DNA of 64,000 nt, taken from positions 186,001 through 250,000 of the forward strand of contig NZ_QFFN01000001.1 in the NCBI RefSeq assembly GCF_003129925.1. The letters are read 5' to 3'. Positions 11,339-20,287 of the stretch are shown here, in pieces. The position numbers and the translations under genes were made by a program. The stretch is from Bifidobacterium catulorum (GTDB lineage: Bacteria; Actinomycetota; Actinomycetes; Actinomycetales; Bifidobacteriaceae). The notes under the pieces are model-generated. The model was not told where the DNA came from, did not search any database, and saw only the letters and a list, made by a program, of their open reading frames with translations. Each line of letters starts with the position of its first letter. Position 1 is the first letter of the stretch.

Positions 11339-11779
11339 TCAGGCCCTGCCCTGCTCGTACTCGCAGATGCGGTCGATCTTCGGCTTGCTGCGCGAGTTGG
11401 GATCGAACGTGCGCTCCAGATACTCCTTCATCAGCACCTTCGCGGTTTCGGGGCCCACCACCTGGGCGCCCATCGAGATGAGGTTGGCGTTGTTGCTCAG
11501 CGTGGCGCGCTGCGCCTGGTAGACGTCGCTGACGCAGGCGCAGTACGCGCCGGGCACCTTGTTCGCGGCGATCGAGACGCCGATGCCCGTTCCACACAGC
11601 AGAATGCCTCGGTCCTCCTCGCCGTTGGCGACGGAGGTGGCGACGCGGATGGCGACGTTGGCGTAGATGGGGTCGTCGGAGGGGAAGTCCACGACCTCGT
11701 ATCCAAGGTCCTCCGCCTCCTTCATGAGCAGGTTCTTGAGTTCGGTGGCATTGGGATCGCATCCGAAGGCGACTTTCAT
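11339..11779 (-). CDS. RpiB/LacAB-family sugar phosphate isomerase
   Basis: A 146-residue cytosolic aldose-ketose isomerase of the ribose-5-P isomerase B family. The catalytic Cys is in LLCGTGIGVSIAAN near residue 66, and the fold begins MKVAFGCDPNATELK. After the conserved Asp, a Pro-Asn replaces the His-Ala of many RpiB enzymes, hinting at another substrate. Known relatives convert D-erythrulose-4-P to D-erythrose-4-P; that assignment here is inference from the operon. The ATG at 11779 follows AAAAAGGAG. A 180-base gap separates it from the upstream pdxA-like gene and 31 bases from the TIM-like gene. Confidence 0.82.
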   Translation of the reverse strand: MKVAFGCDPNATELKNLLMKEAEDLGYEVVDFPSDDPIYANVAIRVATSVANGEEDRGILLCGTGIGVSIAANKVPGAYCACVSDVYQAQRATLSNNANLISMGAQVVGPETAKVLMKEYLERTFDPNSRSKPKIDRICEYEQGRA

Positions 11780-11959
11780 GATGTACTCCTTTTTCTGGTT
11801 GGTTTTCCGGTTCTTCCCACTGGTGTTCAATTGCGTGTTTGGCGCATCGGTGTATTGCCCCGGGTCCGTCGGGGGAAGAGCGGGGCGCGCCCGGCAACCT
11901 GGTGGCGCACCCCGAGCGGACCGAGGTGGACTCCGTCCGCAGAGACCTTCCCACTTCCC

Positions 11960-12997
11960 CTACGAGGCCTGGGCGACCTTGTTCCGGTGGTCGATCTGCA
12001 TCTGCGCGTAGAGGGCCGCGACCCTGGTGGCCTCGATCATGCTGTTGGCCTGGGCGATGCCCTTGCCGGCGATCTCGAACGCGGTGCCGTGGTCGACGGA
12101 GCTGCGCATGAACGGCAGGCCGAGCGTGATGGTCACGGCCTTCTCGAAGTCCAGCGTCTTGCAGGCGATGTGCCCCTGGTCGTGATACATCGACAGGATG
12201 CAGTCGTTGTGACCGTCGAGGTTGAGCGCGAAGATCGCGTCAGCCGACAGCGGCCCCTCGGCCCGGATGCCGAGCTTCTGCGCATCCTGCACGGCAGGCG
12301 CGATGTCGGTGATCTCCTCGGTGCCGAACATGCCGCCTTCGCCGACGTGCGGGTTGAGGGCGGCGACGCCGATCGTCGGATGTTCGAAGCCGAGCTTCTT
12401 GAATTCGGTGTCGATGTTCTTGAGGAAGTCGAGGATACGGTCGTGGTTGGCCAGATCGCATGCCTTGCGCAGGGCCACATGCCGGCTGACGAAGAACACG
12501 CGCAGCTTATGCACGTTGAACATGGTCAGCGCGTACGGCGAATCGGTCAGCGCCTGGTAGATCTCCGTGTGCCCGATGTACGGGACGTCGGCCAGCTTGA
12601 GCGCGGCCTTGTTGATCGGCGAGGTGGAGACGGCGTCGATCTTGCCCGCGAGGCCGAGTTCGATGGACTTCTCCAGATAGGAGTAGGCGCGCAGCGCGGC
12701 GTCGCGCTGTATCCTGCCGAATTCGATCTTCGCGTCGTTGCACACGTCGGTCTGCAGCAGGTCGATGACTCCACGCTCGTATTTCGCCTCGGACGGGTCG
12801 TCGATCATGTTGAACGTGAAATCATGGATGCCGAGGATGTCGGCCGCTATCTCCAGACTGTCGCGGTGTCCGATCACGAAGGGCTTGCATACGTCGTAGA
12901 TCTTCTGGCTGAGAATGGTCTGCAGCACGATCTCCGGTCCGATTCCGGCGGGGTCTCCAAGCGTGATGGCCATTACCGGCTTCTGCTGGACGTTCAT
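11960..12997 (-). CDS. PdxA-family dehydrogenase (PdxA2-like)
   Basis: NAD-dependent dehydrogenase/decarboxylase of 345 residues. The three metal-ligand His motifs of PdxA are present: GHTE, LNPHVGEGG and YHDQGHI, plus the N-terminal ITLGDPAGIGPE. PdxA acts in vitamin B6 synthesis, but PdxA2 relatives next to DUF1537 kinases oxidatively decarboxylate four-carbon sugar acid 4-phosphates such as D-threonate-4-P to DHAP and CO2. The next gene upstream is exactly such a kinase, and no pyridoxine gene is seen nearby, so the catabolic role is preferred. The ATG at 12997 follows AAAGGAG; a longer frame upstream is not needed. Confidence 0.85.
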   Translation of the reverse strand: MNVQQKPVMAITLGDPAGIGPEIVLQTILSQKIYDVCKPFVIGHRDSLEIAADILGIHDFTFNMIDDPSEAKYERGVIDLLQTDVCNDAKIEFGRIQRDAALRAYSYLEKSIELGLAGKIDAVSTSPINKAALKLADVPYIGHTEIYQALTDSPYALTMFNVHKLRVFFVSRHVALRKACDLANHDRILDFLKNIDTEFKKLGFEHPTIGVAALNPHVGEGGMFGTEEITDIAPAVQDAQKLGIRAEGPLSADAIFALNLDGHNDCILSMYHDQGHIACKTLDFEKAVTITLGLPFMRSSVDHGTAFEIAGKGIAQANSMIEATRVAALYAQMQIDHRNKVAQAS

Positions 12998-13114
12998 CGA
13001 TAACTCCTTTGTTGGTTGTTGCGCGTCGCCGCGCGGGAAAAATCTCGTTGTCCCCCGTTTCCCGGGGAGGATCGGGGCCGGCCGGGTAAGCGTCCGCCCC
13101 CCTGTCGTCATGAA

Positions 13115-14503
13115 TCAGGCGGCCAGCCCGTTCGCCATCATGCGGTGTTCGTCGAACAGGCGGTTGACGGCCTGTACCGCCGTGTTCGGCTTGCCGGTCA
13201 GGCCTCCCTTGCATACGACGGGGATGCCGTCGTACGGGCCTCCCACCAGCACCGACTGGTCCACCTGGGGAATCACGTAGTCGACCAGCTTCAGGCCGTC
13301 GCCGCCGAGCGCCTGACAGACCTTGACCATGGTGTCGCCGCCGCTGAGGTAGAAGCCGGAGCAGCGTTTCGGCGTGACCACGTCGGCAACGAGCCGTGCG
13401 GCCTGTCCCAGTCTTCGCGTCAGCAGGTTGGAGGCCTCCGCGGCCTCAAGACCGCTGGCGGACTCCAATTCCTCCCGGGTGGCGGGCGGCGCCCCCGTGA
13501 TGGCGATGTCCACGGCGAGCACCAGCACCCGCGGCTGTTCGACGTGCTTGCGGTACATGGCCTGGGTTTCGGCGACCAGCCGCGCCATCTCCGCCTTGAC
13601 CTCCCGGGAGTCGTGAGAGATGAGACTCAACGGGCGGGCGAGCAGGGTCTTCGTGCCCGGTTCGGCGGTGAGCACCTTCATCTGCGATTTGGTGACCTCG
13701 GTGGCGCTGCCGGCCACGACGAACACGGTGCCCTCGTCGTCCCAGCGGTGGTTCTCGCGGATCTCCCTGGCGATCTGCGCGCCGGGCACGATGGTTCCGG
13801 ACAACAGGGCGAGACTCACGGTGAAGGGGCCGGGATCGACCGCCACGACGGGACGGCCGACGCGGATCACCGCGCAGGAGATGTCGTCGATCTGTTCCAG
13901 CGTGGCAGAGTCGAACACGAACACGCGGGTTCCGTCGGCCAGCATCCTGCGCATCATCGACGCGATCTCATGTTCGCCGCCCATGACCGTCTCCAGCGGG
14001 ATGTACCCCACCTTCTCCGAGAACTGCTCCTGCAGCAGCTTCGGCAGATAGGACTCGCGGACGGGCGTCCGCACGTCCTGGGCCACGCCGGTCTGGGCCA
14101 GCAGCGTCGAATCGATCAGGGAGTATCCTCCCACCACGACCTTTTTCGACTGCGGCATGGCCGGCACGACGACGGCGATGTAGTTGTCCTCCAAGGCGTT
14201 GAGCATGCCCTCCACCTCGGGCCCTATACCTCCGCGCAACGTGGTGTCGATGCGTTTCGAGAACTGGGAGACACCGAGCCTGCGCAGGGCGAAGGTGGTC
14301 TGCCTCACCCGGTCGAACGCCTCGCGGGCCGGCTGCGTGCGGGAGTTGGTGCTGACGATCACGGTGTCGGCCGCGGGGTCGGCGACCTCGTCGAGGTGCT
14401 CGAACTCGTAGTAGAGTGTGGACACCGCCCCCTTGCGGGCCAGCAGGGCGCCGACGGTGGTGCCTCCGGTGACGTCGTCGGCGACGATACCTAGCTTTGT
14501 CAT
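13115..14503 (-). CDS. DUF1537 four-carbon acid sugar kinase
   Basis: Predicted ATP-dependent kinase of 462 residues phosphorylating a four-carbon sugar acid such as D-threonate or D-erythronate. The N-terminal domain starts with LGIVADDVTGG, a hallmark of DUF1537 (OtnK/DtnK). The C-terminal nucleotide-binding domain has FYLSGGDTMVKVC and VCKGGLTGKPNT near its end. GAAGGGGA precedes the ATG. It sits 22 bases downstream of the transporter and 117 bases upstream of the pdxA-like gene, so transport, phosphorylation and oxidation appear to form one pathway. The exact stereoisomer cannot be read from sequence. Confidence 0.86.
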   Translation of the reverse strand: MTKLGIVADDVTGGTTVGALLARKGAVSTLYYEFEHLDEVADPAADTVIVSTNSRTQPAREAFDRVRQTTFALRRLGVSQFSKRIDTTLRGGIGPEVEGMLNALEDNYIAVVVPAMPQSKKVVVGGYSLIDSTLLAQTGVAQDVRTPVRESYLPKLLQEQFSEKVGYIPLETVMGGEHEIASMMRRMLADGTRVFVFDSATLEQIDDISCAVIRVGRPVVAVDPGPFTVSLALLSGTIVPGAQIAREIRENHRWDDEGTVFVVAGSATEVTKSQMKVLTAEPGTKTLLARPLSLISHDSREVKAEMARLVAETQAMYRKHVEQPRVLVLAVDIAITGAPPATREELESASGLEAAEASNLLTRRLGQAARLVADVVTPKRCSGFYLSGGDTMVKVCQALGGDGLKLVDYVIPQVDQSVLVGGPYDGIPVVCKGGLTGKPNTAVQAVNRLFDEHRMMANGLAA

Positions 14504-14525
14504 GGTTTCCCCTTCGTAGTGCGTA

Positions 14526-15893
14526 TCATGCCGCGGCCGGTGCGGCCTCGACCCGTTCGGCCTTCTTCGTCCCGCTCTTCTCCACGGCCGGGCGGAATTC
14601 GTTGAGCGTGAGCAGGAGGACGAACGCGACGATCAGGATGATGACGAAGTAGCTGAACGCCATGGTGTAGTTTCCGGTGACGTCGAGGATGGCGCCCACG
14701 ATGATCGGCGAGAAGAAGCCTCCGAGGTTGCCACCGGAGTTGATGATGGAGATGGTGAACGGGTAGGTCTCGTTCGTCGTCATGTTCATGGCGATGGAGG
14801 TGAACGAGGACCATCCGATGTTCAGGAAGAATCCGGCGAGCACCAGGACCAGAGCGATCAGGGCCGTGTTGTCGGGGGTCACAAGCAGCAGCGCCATCAT
14901 GATCGCCGTCATCAGGGCGGTGATGAGCATGGTGGGCTTGCGCCGTCCGCGGAACACGCGGTCGGATATCACGCCGCCGAGCAGGGCTCCAACGAATCCG
15001 CCGATGTACGGGGTGGCCGACATCCAGCCCATGGCGATCACGTTGTATCCGCGTGCGGACTGCAGATAGTCGGGAATCCAGGTGATCATGCCGTACAGCA
15101 CGTTGTTCATGCAGAAGTAGGCGAAGGTGATGACCCAGATCTGCCAGGACTTGAGCACCTCCATGTTCTTCTTGAGCGGTTCGCCGCTCTTGAGGCGGAT
15201 GATGCGGTCGAGCAGCCCCATGTCGCCGAAGTCCTGTACCGCGGATGCGGAATTGGCGTCGTCACCGGTGATGTGCTTCAGCTCGGCTTCGTTGACGTGC
15301 CTGCTCTCGCTCGGCTTCGACCGGATGACGAGGAAGAAGACCAGCGCCAGGATGAAACCGGGGACGGAGAACCAGATGAAAACGTGGCGCCAGCCGAACG
15401 CGTTGGCGATGAACACCGCGACGATGGGCGCGAGGATCGGGGCCACCTGGGTGGACGCGATGTACACACCGGTGGCCGTCCCCTTCTCCTTGAGCGGGAA
15501 CCACGAGTTGATTGTGGACGTCATGCCCACCGGCGTCGGGCCTTCGAGCAGGCCGAGCATGAGACGGAGGACGAGAAGCATCACCGCTCCGGTGGCGTGT
15601 CCCATGAGGAACGTGACGATGGAGAAGCCGAGGATGGCCACCGATACGATCGTTCTGGTGCCCTTCTTGCCGATCACCAGGCCGGCCGGGATCTGCGATA
15701 TCGCATAACCGAGGAAGAAGAACGAGGAGATCGCGCCGGCGGCGGTGTTCGAGATCTCGAACTCGTTGCGAATCATGGGCAGCACTGCACCGATGTTCGA
15801 ACGGTCCGCCATGCAGATCACATATCCGATGAATATGGTGGACAATACGACCCACCTATAGTGGGTCGATGTTATTCTTTGTTTGAGAGACAT
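14526..15893 (-). CDS. MFS transporter, anion:cation symporter (ACS) type
   Basis: A 455-residue twelve-helix permease of the major facilitator superfamily. The order MADRSNIGAVLPMI then FFLGYAISQIPAG then LGLLEGPTPVG is typical of the ACS group that takes up organic and sugar acids (glucarate, galactonate, threonate-like). The C-terminus ends in an Ala-rich tail. ATG 15893 is favoured because AAAGGCG lies 7 bases before it; GTG 15899 is too close. It is the first gene of the sugar-acid operon, and its ribosome-binding site lies inside one arm of the 14-bp inverted repeat, so regulator binding there should also control it. Confidence 0.88.
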   Translation of the reverse strand: MSLKQRITSTHYRWVVLSTIFIGYVICMADRSNIGAVLPMIRNEFEISNTAAGAISSFFFLGYAISQIPAGLVIGKKGTRTIVSVAILGFSIVTFLMGHATGAVMLLVLRLMLGLLEGPTPVGMTSTINSWFPLKEKGTATGVYIASTQVAPILAPIVAVFIANAFGWRHVFIWFSVPGFILALVFFLVIRSKPSESRHVNEAELKHITGDDANSASAVQDFGDMGLLDRIIRLKSGEPLKKNMEVLKSWQIWVITFAYFCMNNVLYGMITWIPDYLQSARGYNVIAMGWMSATPYIGGFVGALLGGVISDRVFRGRRKPTMLITALMTAIMMALLLVTPDNTALIALVLVLAGFFLNIGWSSFTSIAMNMTTNETYPFTISIINSGGNLGGFFSPIIVGAILDVTGNYTMAFSYFVIILIVAFVLLLTLNEFRPAVEKSGTKKAERVEAAPAAA

Positions 15894-15896
15894 ACG

Positions 15897-15963
15897 CACG
15901 CGCCTTTGACTGTGTATGAATGTTTTTTGAGTGACACCAAAAAAATATCGTCAAAGGCGCGTG
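15897..15963. promoter_or_regulatory. Perfect 14-bp inverted repeat between operon and regulator
   Basis: CACGCGCCTTTGAC at 15897-15910 is exactly complementary to 15950-15963. The arm centres lie 53 bp apart, about five helical turns. An AT-rich segment with TTTTTTG and CAAAAAA lies between and probably holds the divergent promoters. This is the expected operator architecture for a multimeric SorC-type regulator. Confidence 0.65.
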
Positions 15964-16017
15964 GCACCTACCCCGGACAGCGCTTTTGGGAAAATGTCTC
16001 AACCCGGAGTTTGAAAA

Positions 16018-17028
16018 ATGAATAATTTGCGTCAGACCGGCCGCATTCGCAACGGCGAAGCGACGAAATCCCGGCGGAACGCCCGGTACAGGCTCGCCGA
16101 CGTGGCCGAACTGTACTGGATGCAGGATATGACCGTGGCGGCCATCGGCACGAAGCTGGGCATATCCAGATCCACCGTGTCGCGGCTGCTCGCGCAGGCC
16201 CGCGAACGGAACATCATCGAATTCGTCATCAACCGCGAGGAGGATTCGACGCAGGAGCTGCGCGACAGGCTGCGCGACCTTTTCCATATCCACGTGACCG
16301 TGAGCAACACCAGCGACACGGCGGACGCCGACATCCGCAGGTTCCTCGTCGGGCAGGACACCGCGCGGCTGCTCTCACGTCTGGCCCGTCCGAACATGAC
16401 GATCGGCGTGGCATGGGGACGCACCATGGAATCCGTGTCGCTGCATCTCACCCAGCAGGACGCCCACGGCATACAGATCGTGCAGCTGCACGGCTTCGGC
16501 GACTCCTACCTCTACGGGGAGAGCTACGTGACGAAGGTGCTCAACCGGTTCGGGGAATCCCTCAACGCCCGCGTGCACCTGTTCCCCGTCCCGGCGATCT
16601 TCGACTCCGAGGCAGCCCACAACCTCATGTGGCAGGAACGTAGCGTGCGCAGGATCCTGGCCCTGCGCCGCACCCTCGACCTCACGGTCGCCTCGCTGGG
16701 CGCCCCGCAGGGGGTGACGCCGAGCGCGCTGTTCACCCCGGGTGTGCTGCAGCAGAGCGACATAGACGAGCTGCACAACGAGCATGTGGTCGGCAACTTC
16801 GCCTCCACGTTCTTCCGTCAGGACGGCAGCACCGGCGGCATCTCGGTGAACAACCGCTCCACCGGCATGAGCCGCCAGGAGCTGATGCGCGTGCCCATAA
16901 GACTGTTCACCGTCGCCGACCCCAGCAAGGCCAAGGCGCTGCGGGTCGCGCTCAACGCGGGGTTCGCCACGCATCTGGTCGTCGACCGTGCCACCGCGCG
17001 CCAGCTCCTCCTCATGCAGCATCTCTGA
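16018..17028 (+). CDS. SorC-family sugar-sensing transcriptional regulator
   Basis: A 336-residue DNA-binding regulator. The N-terminal HTH (about residues 24-65) reads LADVAELYWMQDMTVAAIG then ISRSTVSRLLAQARE. Residues about 80-335 form the SorC/DeoR-type sugar-phosphate-binding domain, with VGVAWGRT-like, VVGNFAST and ISVNNR segments. GGAG lies 8 bases before the ATG. It is divergent from the transporter-kinase operon, with a perfect inverted repeat between them, so it probably controls that operon and itself in response to a pathway intermediate. Whether it activates or represses cannot be seen. Confidence 0.88.
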   Translation: MNNLRQTGRIRNGEATKSRRNARYRLADVAELYWMQDMTVAAIGTKLGISRSTVSRLLAQARERNIIEFVINREEDSTQELRDRLRDLFHIHVTVSNTSDTADADIRRFLVGQDTARLLSRLARPNMTIGVAWGRTMESVSLHLTQQDAHGIQIVQLHGFGDSYLYGESYVTKVLNRFGESLNARVHLFPVPAIFDSEAAHNLMWQERSVRRILALRRTLDLTVASLGAPQGVTPSALFTPGVLQQSDIDELHNEHVVGNFASTFFRQDGSTGGISVNNRSTGMSRQELMRVPIRLFTVADPSKAKALRVALNAGFATHLVVDRATARQLLLMQHL

Positions 17029-17034
17029 CCGGAT

Positions 17035-17067
17035 GTCGTTTGCCGTGCCGCCGGCATGGCAAACGAC
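17035..17067 (+). terminator. Hairpin after the SorC-type regulator
   Basis: GTCGTTTGCC pairs with GGCAAACGAC and the stem extends inward through TGCCG/CGGCA. No T-run follows, so it is either a weak terminator or an mRNA-stabilising hairpin. Confidence 0.5.
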
Positions 17068-17148
17068 GGCAACCGGGGACAACGTATAGTTACCGGTCAA
17101 CGTTTATACTTACAATAGTTGCGGTTGCAAAGCAGTGTTGCCCGCACC

Positions 17149-17168
17149 TCAACCCGACAGCGGGTTGA
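17149..17168. promoter_or_regulatory. Inverted repeat in the pta leader
   Basis: TCAACCCG-ACAG-CGGGTTGA, a perfect 8-bp stem, ends 22 bases before the pta GTG. It could be an operator or a leader hairpin near the ribosome-binding site. Confidence 0.4.
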
Positions 17169-17190
17169 ACAATTGCAAAGGAGTTTGACC

Positions 17191-18861
17191 GTGAGTCTTA
17201 CCAGTGTGTACATCGCCAGCCCCGAGGCCGCGAACGGCCGCAACGTCGTCGCCTACGGAGTCGTCTCCGCCCTCGCCGGCCAGTACAAGACCGCAGTGTT
17301 CCGTCCGGCCGCCTGCAAGAAGGAGACCTTCACCGACGTGCTGCTCGGGGCGTCCACCGCGGGACAGTCCCGCGAACAGGCCGTCGGCGTATGCCCGTGT
17401 GCCGCGCGTGAAGACAAGGAAGGCGCCCGCGGGGACATCGTCCGCGCCTACTCCGCCGCCGTCGCCGCGGCCGACCCGGAGGCCGTCGTCGTCGTCGGCA
17501 CCGACAAGAGCGATGTGTTCGACCCCGCAGCATTCGACTTCAACGCCGCCGTCGCCGCGGACCTCAAGGCCCCGGTGTTCCTCGCCGTCTGCGGCCTGAA
17601 CCGCGATGCCAAGCAGGTCAAGGCCACCGTCGAGGCCTGCGCCAAGAGCGTCACGGACGCCGCCCAGACCGTCGCCGGCGTGTTCGTGACCGGCTGCGCC
17701 GACGAGAAGTCCTCCGACGTCAAGGACGCGCTCGCCGAATTCCCCGCCCCCGTCTGGACCGTCCCGGCCCATGACTGCGGCACCGAGGACGAGGCCAAGG
17801 CCGCGCTCTCCGACTTCGAGTCCCACGCCCCCGCCGCCCAGATCCTGGCCGCACTGAACCAGGACTTCGCCCAGCCGACCACCCCCTACGCCTTCCAGTC
17901 CGACCTGCTGAACAAGGCCAAGGCCGCCAAGAAGACCATCGTCCTGCCCGAGGGCTCCGAGGACCGCATCATCAAGGCCGCCGACTACCTGCTCGAACGC
18001 GACATCGTCAACCTGATCATCGTCGGCGAGAAGACCCAGATCCTGGCCCGCGGCAAGGAACTGGGTCTGAACAACCTGGAGAAGGCGTCCTTCCAGTCCA
18101 TGGACGACGAGGAGGTCCTCGCCCCGATGACCGAGAAGCTGTGCGAGCTGCGCGCCAAGAAGGGCATGACCCCGGAGCAGGCCCGCAAGCAGCTGACCGA
18201 CGCCAGCTACTTCGGCACCATGCTCGTGGTGCTCGGCAAGGCCGACGGCCTGGTCTCCGGCTCCATCAACTCCACCGCCAACACCGTGCGCCCCGCCCTG
18301 CAGGTCATCAAGACCAAGCCCGGCCAGAAGCTCGTCTCCGGCGCATTCCTCATGTGCTTCAAGGACCACGTCGCCGTGTTCGCCGACTGCGCCATCAACC
18401 TCAACCCGAACGCCGAGCAGCTCGCCGAGATCGCCATCCAGTCCGCCGAGACCGCCAAGGCGTTCGGCATCGACCCGAAGGTGGGCATGCTCTCCTACTC
18501 CACGCTCGGCTCCGGCAAGGGCCCGGATGTGGACCTGGTCGAGGAGGCCGCCAGCATCGTCAAGCAGCAGGCCCCGGATCTGCCCGTGGTCGGCTCCATC
18601 CAGTTCGACGCCGCATGGTCCCCGGTCGTGGCCTCCACCAAGGCCAAGGGCAACGACGTGGCCGGCCATGTCAACGTCTTCGTGTTCCCCGACCTGTGCG
18701 CCGGCAACATCGGCTACAAGGCGGTACAGCGCTCCTCCGGCGCGCTGGCCATCGGCCCGGTGCTGCAGGGCCTCAATAAGCCCGTGAACGACCTGTCCCG
18801 CGGCGCCAACGTCGAGGACATCATCAACACCGTGGCGCTGACCGCCGTCACCGCCCAGTGA
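17191..18861 (+). CDS. pta: Phosphate acetyltransferase
   Basis: Interconverts acetyl-P and acetyl-CoA in the cytosol. The 556-residue protein has an N-terminal P-loop-like domain (about 1-220, beginning VSLTSVYIASPEAANGRN) and a C-terminal PTA_PTB domain (about 230-556) with KKTIVLPEGSEDRII, GLVSGSINSTANTVRPALQ and GAFLMCFKDHV. The GTG at 17191 is chosen because AAAGGAG lies just before it and homologues start there; a 24-codon upstream extension has no such site. Codon use is strongly biased, as in xfp. It links acetyl-P from the bifid shunt to acetyl-CoA for biosynthesis and lies upstream of ackA. Confidence 0.95.
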   Translation: MSLTSVYIASPEAANGRNVVAYGVVSALAGQYKTAVFRPAACKKETFTDVLLGASTAGQSREQAVGVCPCAAREDKEGARGDIVRAYSAAVAAADPEAVVVVGTDKSDVFDPAAFDFNAAVAADLKAPVFLAVCGLNRDAKQVKATVEACAKSVTDAAQTVAGVFVTGCADEKSSDVKDALAEFPAPVWTVPAHDCGTEDEAKAALSDFESHAPAAQILAALNQDFAQPTTPYAFQSDLLNKAKAAKKTIVLPEGSEDRIIKAADYLLERDIVNLIIVGEKTQILARGKELGLNNLEKASFQSMDDEEVLAPMTEKLCELRAKKGMTPEQARKQLTDASYFGTMLVVLGKADGLVSGSINSTANTVRPALQVIKTKPGQKLVSGAFLMCFKDHVAVFADCAINLNPNAEQLAEIAIQSAETAKAFGIDPKVGMLSYSTLGSGKGPDVDLVEEAASIVKQQAPDLPVVGSIQFDAAWSPVVASTKAKGNDVAGHVNVFVFPDLCAGNIGYKAVQRSSGALAIGPVLQGLNKPVNDLSRGANVEDIINTVALTAVTAQ

Positions 18862-18881
18862 CGCGCCGCTGAAACGGCATC

Positions 18882-18914
18882 GGGCGTCCCGGCTCGCCGG
18901 GACGCCCTTCTCGT
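18882..18914 (+). terminator. Rho-independent terminator after pta
   Basis: GGGCGTCCCGGC-TCG-CCGGGACGCCC followed by TTCTCGTT. The stem is nearly perfect and separates pta from ackA, so ackA probably has its own promoter. Confidence 0.8.
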
Positions 18915-18958
18915 TCCCCGCCGCACGAGGAAAAGCGGACGGGAACATGATTTTGTAG

Positions 18959-18981
18959 TCACCGACGAGTATTCTCGGTGA
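18959..18981 (+). promoter_or_regulatory. Small hairpin/dyad in the ackA upstream region
   Basis: TCACCGA pairs with TCGGTGA. A second palindrome-like stretch GGGGCG-TTAA-CGCTCCCC follows at about 18989-19007. Both lie before the ackA ribosome-binding site; their role is unknown. Confidence 0.3.
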
Positions 18982-19032
18982 TGGAAGTGGGGCGTTAACG
19001 CTCCCCGAACACAACAATGGAGGAAGCCCACA

Positions 19033-20277
19033 ATGGCGAAAACCGTCCTTGTCATCAATTCCGGTTCCAGCTCTATCAAGTACCAGCTGGTGGACCTTGA
19101 GACCGGCGAAGGCATCGCATCCGGTCTGGTCGAGAAGATCGGCGAGCCGATCGACGGCAACTACAAGCACGAGTACAACGGTGAGAAGCACAAGCTCACC
19201 GAGCCGATCCACGACCACGAGCAGGGTCTGAAGCGCGTCCTCGGATTCTTCAAGGAGTACGGCCCCGACCTGTCCGAGTCCGGCATCGTCGCCGTCGGCC
19301 ACCGCGTCGTGCAGGGCGGCTCCATCTTCCCGCGCCCGGCCCTCGTCAACGACAAGACCATCGGCAAGGTCAAGGATCTCGCCGTGCTCGCCCCGCTGCA
19401 CAACGGCCCCGAGGCCAAGGGCGCCGAAGTCATGCGCACCCTGCTGCCCGACGTGCCGCAGGTCTTCGTCTTCGATTCCTCCTTCTTCTTCCAACTTCCG
19501 AAGGAGGCCAGCACCTACGCCCTGAACAAGGAAATCGCCGACCGCTACCAGATTCGTCGCTACGGCGCCCACGGCACCTCCCACGAGTTCGTCGGCTCCG
19601 TCGTCCCGGAGCTCATCGGCAAGCCGGCCGAAGGCCTCAAGCAGATCGTGCTGCACATCGGCAACGGCGCCTCCGCTTCCGCCCAGATCTCCGGCAAGCC
19701 CGTCGACACCTCCATGGGCCTCACCCCGCTTGAGGGTCTGGTCATGGGCGGCCGCACCGGCGACATCGACCCGGCCGTCGTGTTCCACCTGATCCGCAAC
19801 GCCCACATGAACGTGGACGAGCTGGACGCCCTGTTCAACAAGCGTTCCGGCCTGACCGGCATGACCGGCTACGGCGACATGCGCGAGGTCATGCGCCTGG
19901 CCGACGAGGGCGACGAGAACGCCCAGCTGGCCCTTGACGTGTATGTGCACCGCATCGTGGCCTACATCGGCAACTACACCGCCCAGATGGGTGGCGTCGA
20001 CGTCATCACCTTCACCGCTGGCGTCGGCGAGAACGCCTCCCCCATCCGCAAGATGGTCGTCGATCGTCTTGCCCCGTTCGGCGTCAAGCTCGACGAGGAG
20101 AAGAACAACGTGCACACCTCCGAGCCGCGCGTCATCTCCACGCCCGACAGCTCCGTCATCATCGCCGTCTACCCGACGAACGAGGAGCTCGCCATCGCCC
20201 GCAAGTCCGCGAAGATTGCCGCCGAAGGCAAGGACTCCTACGGCAACGTGTTCGAGCCCGCCGACTACAGCGAGTGA
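19033..20277 (+). CDS. ackA: Acetate kinase
   Basis: Converts acetyl-P and ADP to acetate and ATP, the main energy-yielding step of the bifid shunt after phosphoketolase. The 414-residue protein is the usual length. It shows the N-terminal VLVINSGSSSIKYQLVD phosphate motif, the family signature VGHRVVQGG, RRYGAHGTSHEF with catalytic residues, LHIGNGASASA, and the adenine-site TFTAGVGENAS. GGAGGAA lies 8 bases before the ATG. Highly biased codon use matches strong expression. It follows pta and is insulated on both sides by hairpins. Confidence 0.97.
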   Translation: MAKTVLVINSGSSSIKYQLVDLETGEGIASGLVEKIGEPIDGNYKHEYNGEKHKLTEPIHDHEQGLKRVLGFFKEYGPDLSESGIVAVGHRVVQGGSIFPRPALVNDKTIGKVKDLAVLAPLHNGPEAKGAEVMRTLLPDVPQVFVFDSSFFFQLPKEASTYALNKEIADRYQIRRYGAHGTSHEFVGSVVPELIGKPAEGLKQIVLHIGNGASASAQISGKPVDTSMGLTPLEGLVMGGRTGDIDPAVVFHLIRNAHMNVDELDALFNKRSGLTGMTGYGDMREVMRLADEGDENAQLALDVYVHRIVAYIGNYTAQMGGVDVITFTAGVGENASPIRKMVVDRLAPFGVKLDEEKNNVHTSEPRVISTPDSSVIIAVYPTNEELAIARKSAKIAAEGKDSYGNVFEPADYSE

Positions 20278-20287
20278 CACATGTGCA

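Noticed and set aside
15848-15868. Palindrome CGACCCAC-CTATA-GTGGGTCG
   Set aside because: It lies inside the MFS coding region near its start, encoding ordinary residues; possible operator but weaker than the 14-bp repeat.
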